This document shows positions 48,656 to 59,185 of a stretch of DNA of 64,000 bases, piece after piece. The first letter of the stretch is position 1. Each line of letters begins with the position of its first letter. The notes beneath the pieces were generated by a model. The model had not been told where the DNA came from and did no database searches. It saw only the letters and a list, made by a program, of their open reading frames with translations. A program made the position numbers and the translations under genes. The stretch lies in assembly GCA_003586115.2 (NCBI GenBank), contig QVOM02000070.1:1012189-1076188 (forward strand), given 5' to 3'. Origin of the DNA: Salvator merianae. Taxonomy: Eukaryota; Chordata; Lepidosauria; Squamata; Teiidae.

Positions 48656-51289
48656 GCCCTGCCTGCACGCATGCGTGCTCGCTGGCTCTGCCCACACGCA
48701 CGCCGGCAGGCCGGGCAACGAGCCCAGCCGCTGCGGGCCACCGCGGGCCGGGGCGACAAAGCGACGAGCACATCTGTCGCTGGGCGGGCCGGGGCGACGA
48801 GTGTGGCCGCCGCTGGGCAGGCCGCCCGGGGCGACGAGCGCGGGCGCCCGGGACGGAGAGCGAGGGCGCCGGTGGGCGGGGCCTTGGCTTCCATGGGCCG
48901 GACGCCCCGGAAAACGCGCCGCCCGGGGCGCTCCGCCCCCCCGCCCCACCCTCGCTACGCCAGTGCTGTGATGTCAAGATTTGAATGTTGGGAGTGCAGC
49001 CAATCACAGACTGCACAGGGAGGAGAATTTGACGAGGGGTGGAGCATGTTTCTCCGTGCTAAGCATGGGATATATCAGTGTGAGAACGAGCAACTATGAA
49101 TTGAGTCTGTATTAAAATGTAACTGTGGGAATGATCAGAAGACGAATTCAGTCATTGTGCTCTTCCATTACAGATTAAATTTACAATGTCAGACCACGGC
49201 CTGTTCACACGTGGGCCGAAAACGGCTTGAATGCCTAGTCCGCAGAGTGACCATGGCCACTGACTCATAATTTCAAATCCACCCCAAATGCCCTTCAACT
49301 TCTTTCCTTTCTCCTTAGCTTCACTTGCTTTTCTGTCACTTACAGCTTTATTTTGATCGGCAGGCAGAATAAAAGCCCTCTTTTATCACTTAGGAGCTTG
49401 CCAGCTTGGCCTGTCTACACCAGTTGAGAAACCCTGGGTTAGGACACACACACGCCAACGAAAAGAGAAGCCTTTTCCTTCAGCAGCCCAGAGTGTGGGC
49501 AGAGCAAAGGACACTTTAGAACTGGCACACTCCAACTGGGTCCTGACTGCAGCTTCCACCGTGGGAGCACTGAGAACACCTGTGGTCTTTCTGCAGGGGA
49601 GTAACCCAACTTTGATCTGCTATCTGTTTGTGCCAGATCAAAGTCTGGTTGCTGTTCTGCAGAAAAAGATGAGTTTAGCTGACTGGTTGCTGTCCAGCCT
49701 CTCAGATGCTCCCCGTGCACCAGAATGCGGGCTGCTTTGCATCCCCCTGGAAGGCTGCAGTTTGGGTACCACTACTTTACAGGATAAGCAACAGATCAGA
49801 AAACCGTGTGCTGTCCCTCCTGGTTCTCTGTCTTGGAACTAGACTTAAAAGGGAAGTCCTCCACGGAGAAGAAGCCTTTCAGAAGAAGATAGTTTTCTAA
49901 AGGTAGTATGAGAGGTGGTGGCACATGAGGGCCTTTTCTGTGGTGACCCCAGGCTTCTGGGTGGAAGTACACTTGCTGCCCTGAGACTTTGGTGTAGGTC
50001 CATATATACTCAGAATAATGCGCCATATGCACCATGGATTTACCACCCTCCCACCACAAGTTTTATTTTTTAAAATATTAATTTTTAAGAGATTGACCAT
50101 ACAGCCTGCTTTACAGATTGGATTCTCTTTGATGCCTAATCCAAGCTGCATTTAAAGATAAAGAAATCTTATGAAGAAATATCAGGAAAGGCCCTGAATC
50201 CACAATACCATGTGGAATGCAGACTCAATGAACGGCAGGTCACTGCCTGCCCTTATGCCTTTATGTGACTGGCAGTATATAACCTCTGTCATTTAATGTC
50301 ACCCTGGAAACTTGCAATAAATTGATTTTGGTAGACTGGCCCTTCCCCCTGCAGTGCTACTGAGTGCCTTGGGCTCCAAATATCTGAAAGAGCATCTTCC
50401 CCCATATAGACCTGCCTGACTATTAAAGTCACAGGAGGAGGCTCTTCTTGTAGTTCTGCCACCTGCAGAGGTTTGAGTGGAGGTACCACATGACAGGGCC
50501 ATTTCTGTAGTGGCCCCAGGCTTTGGAATAACATATGCTGTGACCCACCCTGAGACCTTCTGATAAAGAGTGGGATACAAATATTTAGAAATAACTATAT
50601 GAAACAAAATTAGATTAAATTAATAGAACAGATCTCCCCTCTGCAATGCCCTTTCCTTACAGTGGTTGGTTGGCCCTGCGTGGTTCTCTAACCTTTTGCT
50701 TTTCTATAGGTGGCCGATCTGTAATATGGATATGCATTATGCTAGGAGTGCTCAACTGCAGTTCTTCAGGCAAAAGGAGCTGGCAGGGAATGATGGGAAT
50801 TGTAGTTCAGAATGACTGCACTACTGCACAATGGTTTGCAGGAACTATGCAATGGTAGTAGCCATTGTTTCTGGACTACCACATACAATCTGTTCGCAAC
50901 TTCTGTCCCCCTTTGAGCTTGTGTTCTTCTCCTTAGTGTGCCTGGGATGTTCTCTTCCTTTTCTTTTGGTGAAGTAGGAGAGGCCACCGTACAGTAATTC
51001 ATCTGGCTGGAAAAAGAATGAAAGAGAACTACCCTCCCGAGTGTGAGGGCCTGCAAGCAATGTCACTATTTTAGCCAATCTGTTTTATCTGCTTTTATAG
51101 TGATTTTATGGTGACATGCCCTGAGCCTTTCAGCTATAGGGTGGAATATAAATATAAATAAATAAAAATACCATGCTGATAGCTTCCTAGAGTTGGAGGA
51201 AGCCATTTTTTGGCTGCCACACTCAAGGTCACCATATGAAAAAGAGGACATGGTTCCTCTTTTTCATAGGAGAGGGAGTTTTAGCAGGT

Positions 51290-51540
51290 GTTGCCTGCAT
51301 AACAAGTAAGCGGACACTACGCATGTGCGAGGGCTGGCACCTGTGCACTTCCAGGTATTATGCGCCATCGAAATACCTGGGAATAGCTGTCTTGCCATTG
51401 GGGGAGGAAGCGTACAGACAGGTAAGGGCCCGTGCCTGTCCCACGATGTTGCTGTTTGGCAGGGAAGGCGAGAGGCAGTTGCGAGATCCAAACAAGCTCT
51501 TGCATTTTCTTCTGGCCGTCTGGAGGCAGCCTAAAGTTCA
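51290..51540. repeat. Modular DNA-element copy
   Basis: Contains GGACACTACGCATGTGCGAGGGCTG, CGAAATACCTGGGAATAGC, GCCCGTGCCTGTCCCACGATG and CTTCTGGCCGTCTGGAGGCAGCC modules. Confidence 0.55.
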
Positions 51541-53559
51541 CACTTTCCAGCTTGGTAGGGTATAACAGTTCTCTACCAGGCTGGTAGGAATCCAGAATGG
51601 TGGTGGCCATTCACGCTACATGTGCTAAACTAGCCCTGTACCTGGTCCGTAGCACTTGCAGTGTGAATGGAGCTCCCAGATTGCCAAGGCAATGTCCGAA
51701 GCGACATCCAATGAGAGGCCAGATGTTGCCATGGCAATCTGACAGCTGCATACTACTGCACAGCTGCAGTATCGCAGCCGTGCCAACTCACTGTGCCACA
51801 CCTGGAAGAGGGTGCAAAGGCACCTCCCCAGGAGTGATTCAGCCGCTTCTGGGCAGACTGTGGATTACGTTTTAGCAGTCCACAGCTGGATTGCTCTGTG
51901 GAGGCGTACCCCACTCTGGGGCGGCTGCAGAAGGGTAGCAATGCAGACGTGCCTGACCAGAATGCAGACAGAACTGCTCAGCTGGTAGATGTGTAAAGGC
52001 CCTTGGTCTCTCCCTGGAAGGGAGGTCAGCCCCTCCGCCAGAGATTCTTCCTCTCCAGAACATCCTGGCTGTAGGGGCTTAACTCTGAGCCCAATACTCC
52101 ATCAGAATTGTCCCTGCTGAGACTTTTGCCCATTATTCTGTGGCCAGCAGTCCTTTTAGGAGGACAAGCCCAAGCCCCTTCTGTGTGACTGAAATCTCTC
52201 CAGCCGTTTGAAGGGTGCCGTTCAGCTTGGCCATGTTTTTCTCCCTCCTCCTCGCTGTCTGAGATCTCTTGCACCTGACTTGTGCTTTGTGGGGCGGCAC
52301 AGGGCCCTGTGGTTTCCGGCCAATGTTGCAGATTCCTTGCCTAGTCAGTGCTGAGGCTGTTGCGCAACATCACATTGTTCTCTCGGGCTGGTGTGCCCCC
52401 CCCCCCCGCCCTTGAGATTCCCTGAACAGGGATTGAGTTGGAAATAGAGGAGAGAAGAGACTGCGTTATGAGGCACACAGTTATTTGCCACGGATTGACG
52501 GGAAGGATGTATCTGGGCACTTGAGACTGGATGAAGCAAGGGGTTTCACGCTAGGGTTTGATCCACAATTACTTGCCGGTTTAAATTCCAGAGTTTGGAA
52601 AAGCTTCCTTTTGGACTACAGCTCCCATAATGGCTGGTTTGGCTAAGATTTATGGGAGATGTAGTCCAAAACAAGGAACTTTTCTTCCACTGTTTTTTTG
52701 CCAGTTGGGGTAACAGCAGGACTTGGCCCTGTGAGGCAGGCGGAGGACTCTCTTTTTCTGTCTTACCCAATCTGAAGCCGTTGCACAATCTGTGGGTTTG
52801 TGGTTTAGGGCTGCTCAAGTACAAGAAGGCTTCTAAGGGTTGTGAAACTGACATGGTTGTCATCGCTCTCTTGCCTTCCAGAGGAAGAATAAAAGCAGTA
52901 AAGAGGACAGCGGGGCGGTTTGCTCTGTGTTCGTGGCTGTTGCGCTTGGCTGCACACAACAACATCCACAAAAACCTCTCAAGGCAAAAGGATGCTTGAG
53001 AGCTTTTTTTGAGGGGGGGGGAGAGCTTTTTTGGGGAGGGGGGAGAGTGCTCTTGTTGCCCCCAGAGTTCAGAGTGAATGAGGAGATCCATAAACAGTGA
53101 TGGCTGGGGCTTATGCAGCTAATGGGATGACGGGCCGGACACCTGGAAAGAAGTGGTACCAGAGGGTCCAAATAGGCAGAGCTAATGGTAGATGAGGTAC
53201 TGTTAAGACCATGTGACACTTGAACCCACTGAAGACAGTGGGTTATGCACGTCCGAGCCAGTCCTGAATGGAAACATACATGGGGGAGAAAGGGAACATG
53301 GAAAACCTCTGCGGTTCCTGGATATGTTGGCGGGCTCCATATTGCCCTAATGGGCCAGCTGTCCTTGCCCCACCATGCTGTTGGACTGCAGTTTCCATAA
53401 TTGCCATCATCTCGTGTGTCTGCACGCCTAGAAAGGAGGGAAAGCACTGCTACTGCTGTAGCCAAGTCTGAACTTCTGCAGAACTCTAGGCAGCCTCTGT
53501 TGGAGAGCGGGAAAGAACGCCTAGTCTGCACGCCTAGAAAGGAGGAAGTACTGTCCTCC

Positions 53560-53905
53560 CTGCCCACTCACCCCTGCCGACCGCAGTGCCCATGCACCCC
53601 CCCCAAGCATAATGCCCACAACAAAGTCCATCATTGGATGGCAGGAAATGGGGATCCCTCCATCTGCATGCCCCCCCCCAAAGTACAGTCCCTCCCAAAT
53701 AGTCTCCTTCCCTGTTCCCACATCGCAAAGTGAAGCGGGCTAGCGATCTGGAACAGCTTGAGAACTCATTAAATCCGAATGCAAAGTAGTCTGGATTTCA
53801 CCAATTTATTTCAGAAAAACTACGGAAAGGCAAGATCATGTCGGGCCAGCGGGAACTGAAGACGGCCTGTAAACTGTTTAAATCCCGTGTTGGGACGCGG
53901 CCTGG
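53560..53905 (+). mobile_element. Partial third copy of the 1.19-kb DNA element
   Basis: Matches 40970-41243 from CATCATTGGATGGCA to GTTGGGACGCGGCC, including GTCCCTCCCAAATAGTCTCC and CGGGCCAGCGGGAACTGAAGACGG; the 5' part is missing. Confidence 0.82.
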
Positions 53906-54269
53906 GAGGCCATGGCAAAGAGCGGCAGCAGGCTACCAGCATCTGCAGTGCGAATGCTGGCGGCCTGCACCATGACACTGCCATGGAGACCAGGAATGCC
54001 ATGCAACGGTGCAGCTGCAGCCACGCCGCTCTGCATTCGCACCTGGAAGAGGGTGCGAAAGCAGTTTACCGGGAGCTGTCCAGCTGCTCCCAGTATAGCT
54101 ATGGAGCATGATTTTGTGCTCCACAGCAAGTAGCGATCAGGAACAGCTATAGTCTGCTCCGAGTCACCAGGGTCTCTGAACATCCCGAAACTCACTAGTG
54201 TAAAGTGCGAAAAGGCCCACATTTAGTCCAGTGCAGATCAGTACACTCAATCTTTGTGTATTATTAATA

Positions 54270-54430
54270 ACTCTGTTGTTTCATTAGGTACTGCTGAGGT
54301 GGAGATGATCCATTTTCTTGGCAAATACCGGAAGTGCTTTCCACAACCCTCTTCTGGGGAGATGCAGGATAGAACTTGTGACCCGCTGTTTTCCAGGCAG
54401 CTGTTCTATCGCTGAGCCACCCACTCTCTC
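54270..54430 (-). mobile_element. tRNA-derived SINE
   Basis: Reverse copy with CATTTTCTTGGCAAATACC, GGATAGAACTTGTGACCCGCTGTTTTCC and CTATCGCTGAGCCACC (reverse A-box). Confidence 0.65.
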
Positions 54431-55005
54431 CTATGCTATAGACAGTCATACCTTGACTTTAAACTTGTGATAAGGTAGGCATAGGTGCCCTTTTCCATCT
54501 CCAGCCTTAAAGCATCCTTGGCAAACCTTAACCCCTAGTAGTCATTCTTTTTAACTAGGTAGAGTTGGCTTGAGTGAAAAGTGGGTTGTTGTAGTCCAAT
54601 CCTATGCATGTTTATCGGATAGATAACACTGGATTTAGGGAGCTTAGTCCCCTATAAATGGGCCCAGGACTGTAGTCGTTCTCTATTTTCTGTATTTTGC
54701 CCAGGGAAGGCCTCAGAGGAAGCCCCAATCTTACGCTGTCTTCTTTCAAGATTTATTAGGATTAGGGTGGAGGGAGAGGAGTGCCTGGATTTTGCTGCCT
54801 GCCTCATGTTTCCTAGAGATAAACAAGCCGCTTCAGCTTCCTCTCACGATTCTGCCCCTTAGCTCTGAAATCTGACCACCTGGCTTTCTTTCTGATCCAG
54901 GACTGCGGTCGTGACAGAGAAGTGCAGGCTGTGATGTTGGAGGAGGTCTGACGTCCCCTCCCCGAAAGCCTAGCACTGTAAAAGTCACGAAAACTGCTAA
55001 CCTGG

Positions 55006-55056
55006 CCAATGGCAGCACAGCGGATTTGGAAAGTGTGTGTCGTGGGTATTAATAAG
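55006..55056 (+). promoter_or_regulatory. Candidate ETV2 core promoter (CCAAT and TATA-like boxes)
   Basis: CCAAT at 55006-55010 in GGCCAATGG context, and TATTAATAAG at 55047-55056. Their spacing of about 40 bp is typical, and a start site near 55080 would be expected. A strong GTGAGT donor follows at 55287. Prediction only. Confidence 0.4.
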
Positions 55057-55079
55057 GGAAGAGGGGGCAGGGGTGGGAA

Positions 55080-55286
55080 CACCAGGGGCAGAAACTTGAG
55101 CGAAGGGGAAGCATCAAGCAGGACTTCACGGAGCAAGGAGCCGGACTGGGCCATCCGGAGAGATGTTCGGGCAGACATCCTGCTTCCCATAGTTTCACGT
55201 TCCGAGGAAAAGGGTAGGAGGACCCCAAAGGAGACTTTACCAGTTGCCCTTGGCAGAACCACTCCGAGTCACCGTGCTGTGAAGAG
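55080..55286 (+). other. ETV2: Candidate non-coding exon 1 of ETV2 (5' UTR)
   Basis: The segment lies between the putative core promoter and a consensus donor GTGAGT at 55287-55292. If it is spliced to the acceptor at 57691, the frame of the ATG at 57697 is preceded by an in-frame TGA four codons upstream (TGA AGA GGC TCT ATG). The exon would thus be 5' UTR and that ATG the first codon. An open frame does cross it (55009-55290, starting MAAQRI) but it resembles nothing I know and stops at the junction, so I do not call it coding. RNA evidence would settle it. Confidence 0.4.
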
Positions 55287-57691
55287 GTGAGTGCGCTGCA
55301 GCTCAACGGCAGGGTGTTTGCTGTCCTTGCGTAAGGGCCAGTTCAACACCTGACCCTTCTCGATGGGGGCTTAGTAAAGTCTCCCAGCTGAGAGGAGGGA
55401 TGCTTTTGCCAGGCAGTGTAAAAAAAGGATGTCCCTGGTGACTGTCAGGCATGCTGGCTGGGACAGACGGTGTCTGGAGCCCATCGCATGCAGAAGACCG
55501 AGGAGCGACTGGTGTCACAGTGGTCGAAGCCTGCAGGTAGGGAGGAATCTGCGTTTCTCCAGGTGGCGAACAGGTGCTGGCGTCCTTGGTTAAGCCACAT
55601 TGGGTCAGGTCAGAGGTGGAAATGGGGCCCATCCTGGCATCATCCCCTGCCCTCCCTAGATAAGCCAAAGGTGTCATGCTATCTAGAGAATGTCAGTGCC
55701 TTCCTCTCTTTCACCGCTTCTAACACTGTGCCATCATCTTGGGGCCAGAAAAAGACCTTTGAAATGAGGTTTGGCTAAGCACAAAGCCTTCACCTTTGCT
55801 AGCAGGTCTGTGTGAAATTATCTCTCTCATCAGTCTAACATCTGTCTCCATCCTTAGGTTACGGGCATGGATCCCTGGTGGCAGGGCTGGATGGAGCCTT
55901 CCCTGCAAGTGGTTCCAAGCCGGGCAGAGGCTGAGCTACCAGGTAACAGCTCCCGTCTTTTGTTCTTTGCAGACGAGGTCAAAATCCTGACTCTTAATTC
56001 AGGCTGCAATCCTGTATTAATGGGTTTAGAACTTTCTTCTCAGTAGATGATATACACTGTACAGAATCGATCTGTGCGGCCATATATTAAAAATCTGGAT
56101 AATGCTTCATTTTGAAAGTCACTGGCATCCTTCTGCCTCTAAAGGTAATGGAAAGCATTTGGGCGTCCATGCCTTATTCCAGATTATCCAAATGTAGCGG
56201 AATAAATGAGCGATGTCTGGATGCAGCCCATGTGCTGCTACAGTTATGCTTACCCTGAAGAGTTAATGAAATGTATCTGTTTCTGCTTACCACCAAACTT
56301 GTGATATACCATTGACCTCAATAAGGAAAGCTTTTAAATACCACTTCTGGGTAAGGCAACAAGCTGTTAGAACAGCCCATGCTGTGAGCTCCATTTGGGT
56401 GGGTGGAATTAAAGTATGCCAGGGACTTCAGTCACCCATGACTGTTCTGCTACCGCTCTAGGGGAGTCTGCTATGGAATTCTGTACAAATGTCCATCCAT
56501 GAGATGACTGTCTGTCTGTCTGTTTGCATTTTTTATCCCATCTCATCAGGGTGGGTTACAACAGTAAAAAAAACTGGAATGTAAAATGCACACAGGAAAA
56601 ACAGTAGCAGTGCCTGAAAGTGGGGAGGGCAAGCTGTTTCTTTAGCCAAAGGCAAGGTAAATAGGTGTGTCTTCCCTACTCTCCTGAAGATGTAAAGTGA
56701 AGATGCCTGATGCACCTCAGGGGGGAGAGTGTTCCATAGTCTGTGGGCCACCACTGGAAAGGCCCTATCCCAAATTTTTGATTTGTTATGAATATCACAA
56801 TGAAACATAAACTTAAACGCAAGTACGCATATAATCACATAACTAAGAATACAAGAATGCTCAATAATCCCCCGCCCCTAATATATACCCCTCTCCCCAC
56901 ATTTGGAAGTCCCATCTCAGTAATTCCTCAACAAATGTAATGAACTGTGTTTATTCTTAGGACTCAATTGATAGCTTTAGCAGTGTGATTTTTCCTGGGA
57001 TTTCAATTGGTTCTAATTTTGGGATAGCATCTATAAATATTTGCCAAGTTTAAAGAACAGTTTTTTTTTAATCCCTTCACCTTCCATTTTTGCTCCTTTG
57101 TAATGTTATGTACTCATTTATGAAAATCTCCTTATAGATTTTCCTTATAGAAATTTCCTTATAGAAGTTCTTCCTTTTTTTTTTTTTTGGCAATTAAATA
57201 TTTAGCCACATATACAAAATTCATGAATTTCTGATACTTCACAGGAACGTTTGTTAAGGATATGTAATATATAAAAACGAGGATCCACACTTATTTCAAA
57301 TATTTTTATTATTTCTTGATGTATCAAGACTTTTGAGCAACAAAATTGTGCCCATGTGGTGTGGTGGCAGTTGGCACTCTTTTTGCTTTTGGTGGTCCAT
57401 CAAAATGAAGGGATCCATTTTGCTGCAAGCTTGGAACAAACTCCTTTTTAATGTAGCATTTTCTTTCAAGCTTTGAGCGCTCAAGACAGCCTGTTTCAAA
57501 TCTGAAACTTTGCCCTGTCTCGGGATGGTAACTGCTCCCAGAACCCACAAGCATGGCTGATAGCAGGGCATGTTAGAAGCTATAGTTCAATGACGCCTGG
57601 AGGATCCCATGTTAGCAGGCTCCTTTGCAAGCCGGTGAATGTGGTCTTCAAATGAAAGAAGTCCGATGCTTTTAATTTCTCTCTCCACAAG
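55287..57691 (+). other. Putative ETV2 intron 1: contents
   Basis: Holds part of a hairpin MITE (56160-56232, ending GATGTCTGGATGCAGCCC) and a LINE-tail-like repeat (56520-56780). AT-rich sequence fills 56800-57320. No other feature was seen. Confidence 0.45.
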
Positions 57692-57865
57692 GCTCTATGG
57701 AAGACTATAGGGGGATTTTCCAAGGGGAAGACTTCACTGCCATTGACTCCTGGCTTTTGACAGAAATGGAGACGGATCAGCAAATGCCAGACTGGGCTGG
57801 TAGAAGTTACTTAGCTGAGCTTGAAGGCTTTGAGAAGGATATCCATCACACATCTGGCTTGAAAG
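57692..57865 (+). CDS. ETV2: ETV2 first coding exon (start at 57697)
   Basis: The exon follows acceptor CTCTCCACAAG (ends 57691) and ends at GTAAAA (57866). From ATG 57697 it gives 56 codons plus one base (phase 1), starting MEDYRGIFQGEDFTAIDSWL. It is acidic, with many Asp, Glu and Trp and aromatic residues, as expected for a transactivation region. I recognise no fold and no Pointed domain. The start is preferred because an in-frame TGA would lie just upstream in the spliced transcript if exon 1 is 55080-55286. The Kozak context is moderate (T at -3, G at +4). The N-termini of ETV2 proteins are poorly conserved, so identity here is inferred from splicing into the ETS exon. Confidence 0.65.
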
Positions 57866-58309
57866 GTAAAAAGGCCTCTAGGTGGCAACGCAAGAATCAC
57901 AGTCTTGGTGCTTGTCGCAGTGGACCATTAGGACAGGAGGTTGGCATCAGAGTTTAACTTGTGTTAACTTGATCTCCTCTCTGAAATGAGGAAGATGCTG
58001 ACTTAATGCCATTTTAGGTAAGCCCTTCAGATGTTTTTGTGCATCTGTTGCTCATTGAAGGAGTCACTGCTAGAGTTTTTTTTTTTCTTTCAAATCCATG
58101 TTTTACTATTTTTATACACTTAGGAAGAAATCATGTGCGATACATGTGAAGGATAAGAATCAAGGCAAGAAAGTACAGACCAGGTTATCAGTACTGGTTG
58201 CAGAAAGCAGACAGAAATGGAAAATAAAGAAGCAATGCATATTGAGACAGTAAAATCAAAAATTGGTTAAGCAGAAGAAACAAATTATATGAGTCTAGAA
58301 TCGATAATG

Positions 58310-58440
58310 GGAGTGGCTGTAGCTCAGTAGTAGAGCATGCAGAGGGTTATTGGATTGATTCCCAGCCTCTCCCTGGAAGCAGGCAATGGCAAACCACTTC
58401 TGTATCTCTGCCAAGAAAACTGCATAGAGGAACCCACATA
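58310..58440 (+). mobile_element. tRNA-derived SINE, cluster copy 1
   Basis: GGGAGTGGCTGTAGCTCAGTAGTAGAGCATGCAGAGGGTTATTGGATTGATTCCCAGCC; the A-to-B spacing is shortened. Confidence 0.82.
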
Positions 58441-58447
58441 GTCTGAG

Positions 58448-58582
58448 AGGAGCTGTAGCTCAGTGGTAGAACAAATTGCCTGGAAAGGAGAACATTGCTG
58501 GTTCCTAGTCTCTCCTGGAAGTAAGCAATGACAAACCACTTTTGTATCTCTGCCAAGAAAACTGCATAGAGGAGCCCATGGA
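58448..58582 (+). mobile_element. tRNA-derived SINE, cluster copy 2
   Basis: GAGGAGCTGTAGCTCAGTGGTAGAAC; B-box decayed (GCTGGTTCCTAGTC); tail CAATGACAAACCACTTTTGTATCTCTGCC. Confidence 0.8.
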
Positions 58583-58587
58583 GTTTG

Positions 58588-58745
58588 GGAGGGGCTGTAG
58601 CTCAGTGATAGAGCAACCCGCTTGGAAAGCAGAGGGTTATTGGTTCGATCCCCAGCCTCTCCTCAGAAGTAGGCAATGGCAAACCACTTCTGCATCTCTG
58701 CCAAGAAAACTGCATGCAGTCAACCAGGAGTCAGCCAACAGCAAT
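58588..58745 (+). mobile_element. tRNA-derived SINE, cluster copy 3
   Basis: The best preserved: GGGAGGGGCTGTAGCTCAGTGATAGAGC, GGTTCGATCCCCAGCC (B-box), CAATGGCAAACCACTTCTGC, CAGTCAACCAGGAGTCAG. Confidence 0.85.
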
Positions 58746-59104
58746 AAAGGTTTAAGAACAATTCACAGGATGGTCATAGGCCAAAAATTCTCTCTGTTTT
58801 ATTTCAACTTTTTTATTTTTATGCATTAAAGTGGTTAAAGGGAAAAAACAAAGGAAAACAGCATATTACATATGCCTATTGCGTGAGAGCAGTATAGTCT
58901 TATTAGCGTATTCTATTTATGATTTTGTTTTCTTATGCAAGTGGCTTTGCCATTCTTTAACAGCAGGCGGTACATGTATCATTTCCAGTCAACATGGTCA
59001 CCAACTAGGAGACAGGAACTGCAGTCCAACGATATCTTGAGTGCCGCAGGATTTCTTTCCTCCAAGCCCATCGTGATGGAATGGCGTTTCTCTGTCTTTT
59101 CCAG

Positions 59105-59185
59105 GCATCCCTGAGTACTCAAACACAGCGGTAGAACTGACACAGATCTCTCCCTGCCTGGATTATCGGGAAGCATTTAATAGAA
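59105..59185 (+). CDS. ETV2: ETV2 coding exon 2
   Basis: The 81-nt exon lies between TTTTCCAG (ends 59104) and GTGAGT (59186), with phase 1 at both ends. It encodes GIPEYSNTAVELTQISPCLD and then YREAFNR. Joined to the previous exon the frame stays open. It matches no known motif; the evidence is splice sites, exon-like length and phase compatibility with both neighbours. Confidence 0.6.

Larger units (their letters stand above)
47715..48973. mobile_element. GC-rich hAT-type element with internal minisatellite
   Basis: The element 47723-48965 starts CAGTGGCGTAGCGAG and ends CTCGCTACGCCAGTG (inverted). It is flanked by perfect 8-bp CTGTGATG repeats (47715-47722 and 48966-48973). The sister copy of the host element has a single such site (reverse, 40290-40297). 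Inside are about three ~30-bp units with GGGCGGGGCCAGC (47786-47880) and a ~33-bp GC-rich minisatellite broken by the assembly gap. Long open frames across it on both strands are composition artefacts. Confidence 0.93.
46766..49200 (-). mobile_element. Second copy of the 1.19-kb DNA element, reversed, with hAT insert
   Basis: The reverse complement of 40053-41243 is found in two parts, 46766-47722 and 48966-49200, interrupted by the GC-rich element at 47723-48965. Shared blocks include the CTGGACTAAATTGGCGAAATCC, GGGAGGGACCGTACTTTTT, GGACACGTGCCGCTG and CATGTTCTGAGGCAG regions. Flanking duplication was not found for this copy. Confidence 0.85.
36319..55079. other. Intergenic region between divergent FLI-like and ETV2 genes
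   Basis: About 19 kb holding the nested DNA elements at 39.9-41.3 and 46.8-49.2 kb, L1 remnants, SINE and CR1 pieces and modular repeats. Nothing is recognised in roughly 37310-38000, 39080-39870, 44100-44900, 45480-46150, 49210-50400 and 51550-53500. No third gene was found. Confidence 0.55.
57866..59104 (+). other. ETV2 intron with three tandem SINEs
   Basis: The SINE cluster is listed separately; nothing was recognised in 57866-58300 and 58760-59100. Confidence 0.5.

Noticed and set aside
47768..49099. Very long open frames (up to 443 codons) on both strands
   Set aside because: They cross the N gap and a GC-rich minisatellite in a transposon; all frames are Pro/Arg/Ala-rich repeats, and four overlapping frames are open at once.
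52860..53567. 235-codon open frame on the minus strand
   Set aside because: No domain or family resemblance, low-complexity Ser/Pro end, and no splice or promoter support.
55009..55290. Open frame starting MAAQRI as an ETV2 N-terminus
   Set aside because: It starts at the CCAAT box, upstream of the expected transcription start, and ends at a stop at the donor; it cannot join the coding exon in frame.
58588..58660. tRNA gene
   Set aside because: A- and B-boxes are present but there is no cloverleaf, and the same unit recurs many times with a common tail; it is a SINE.
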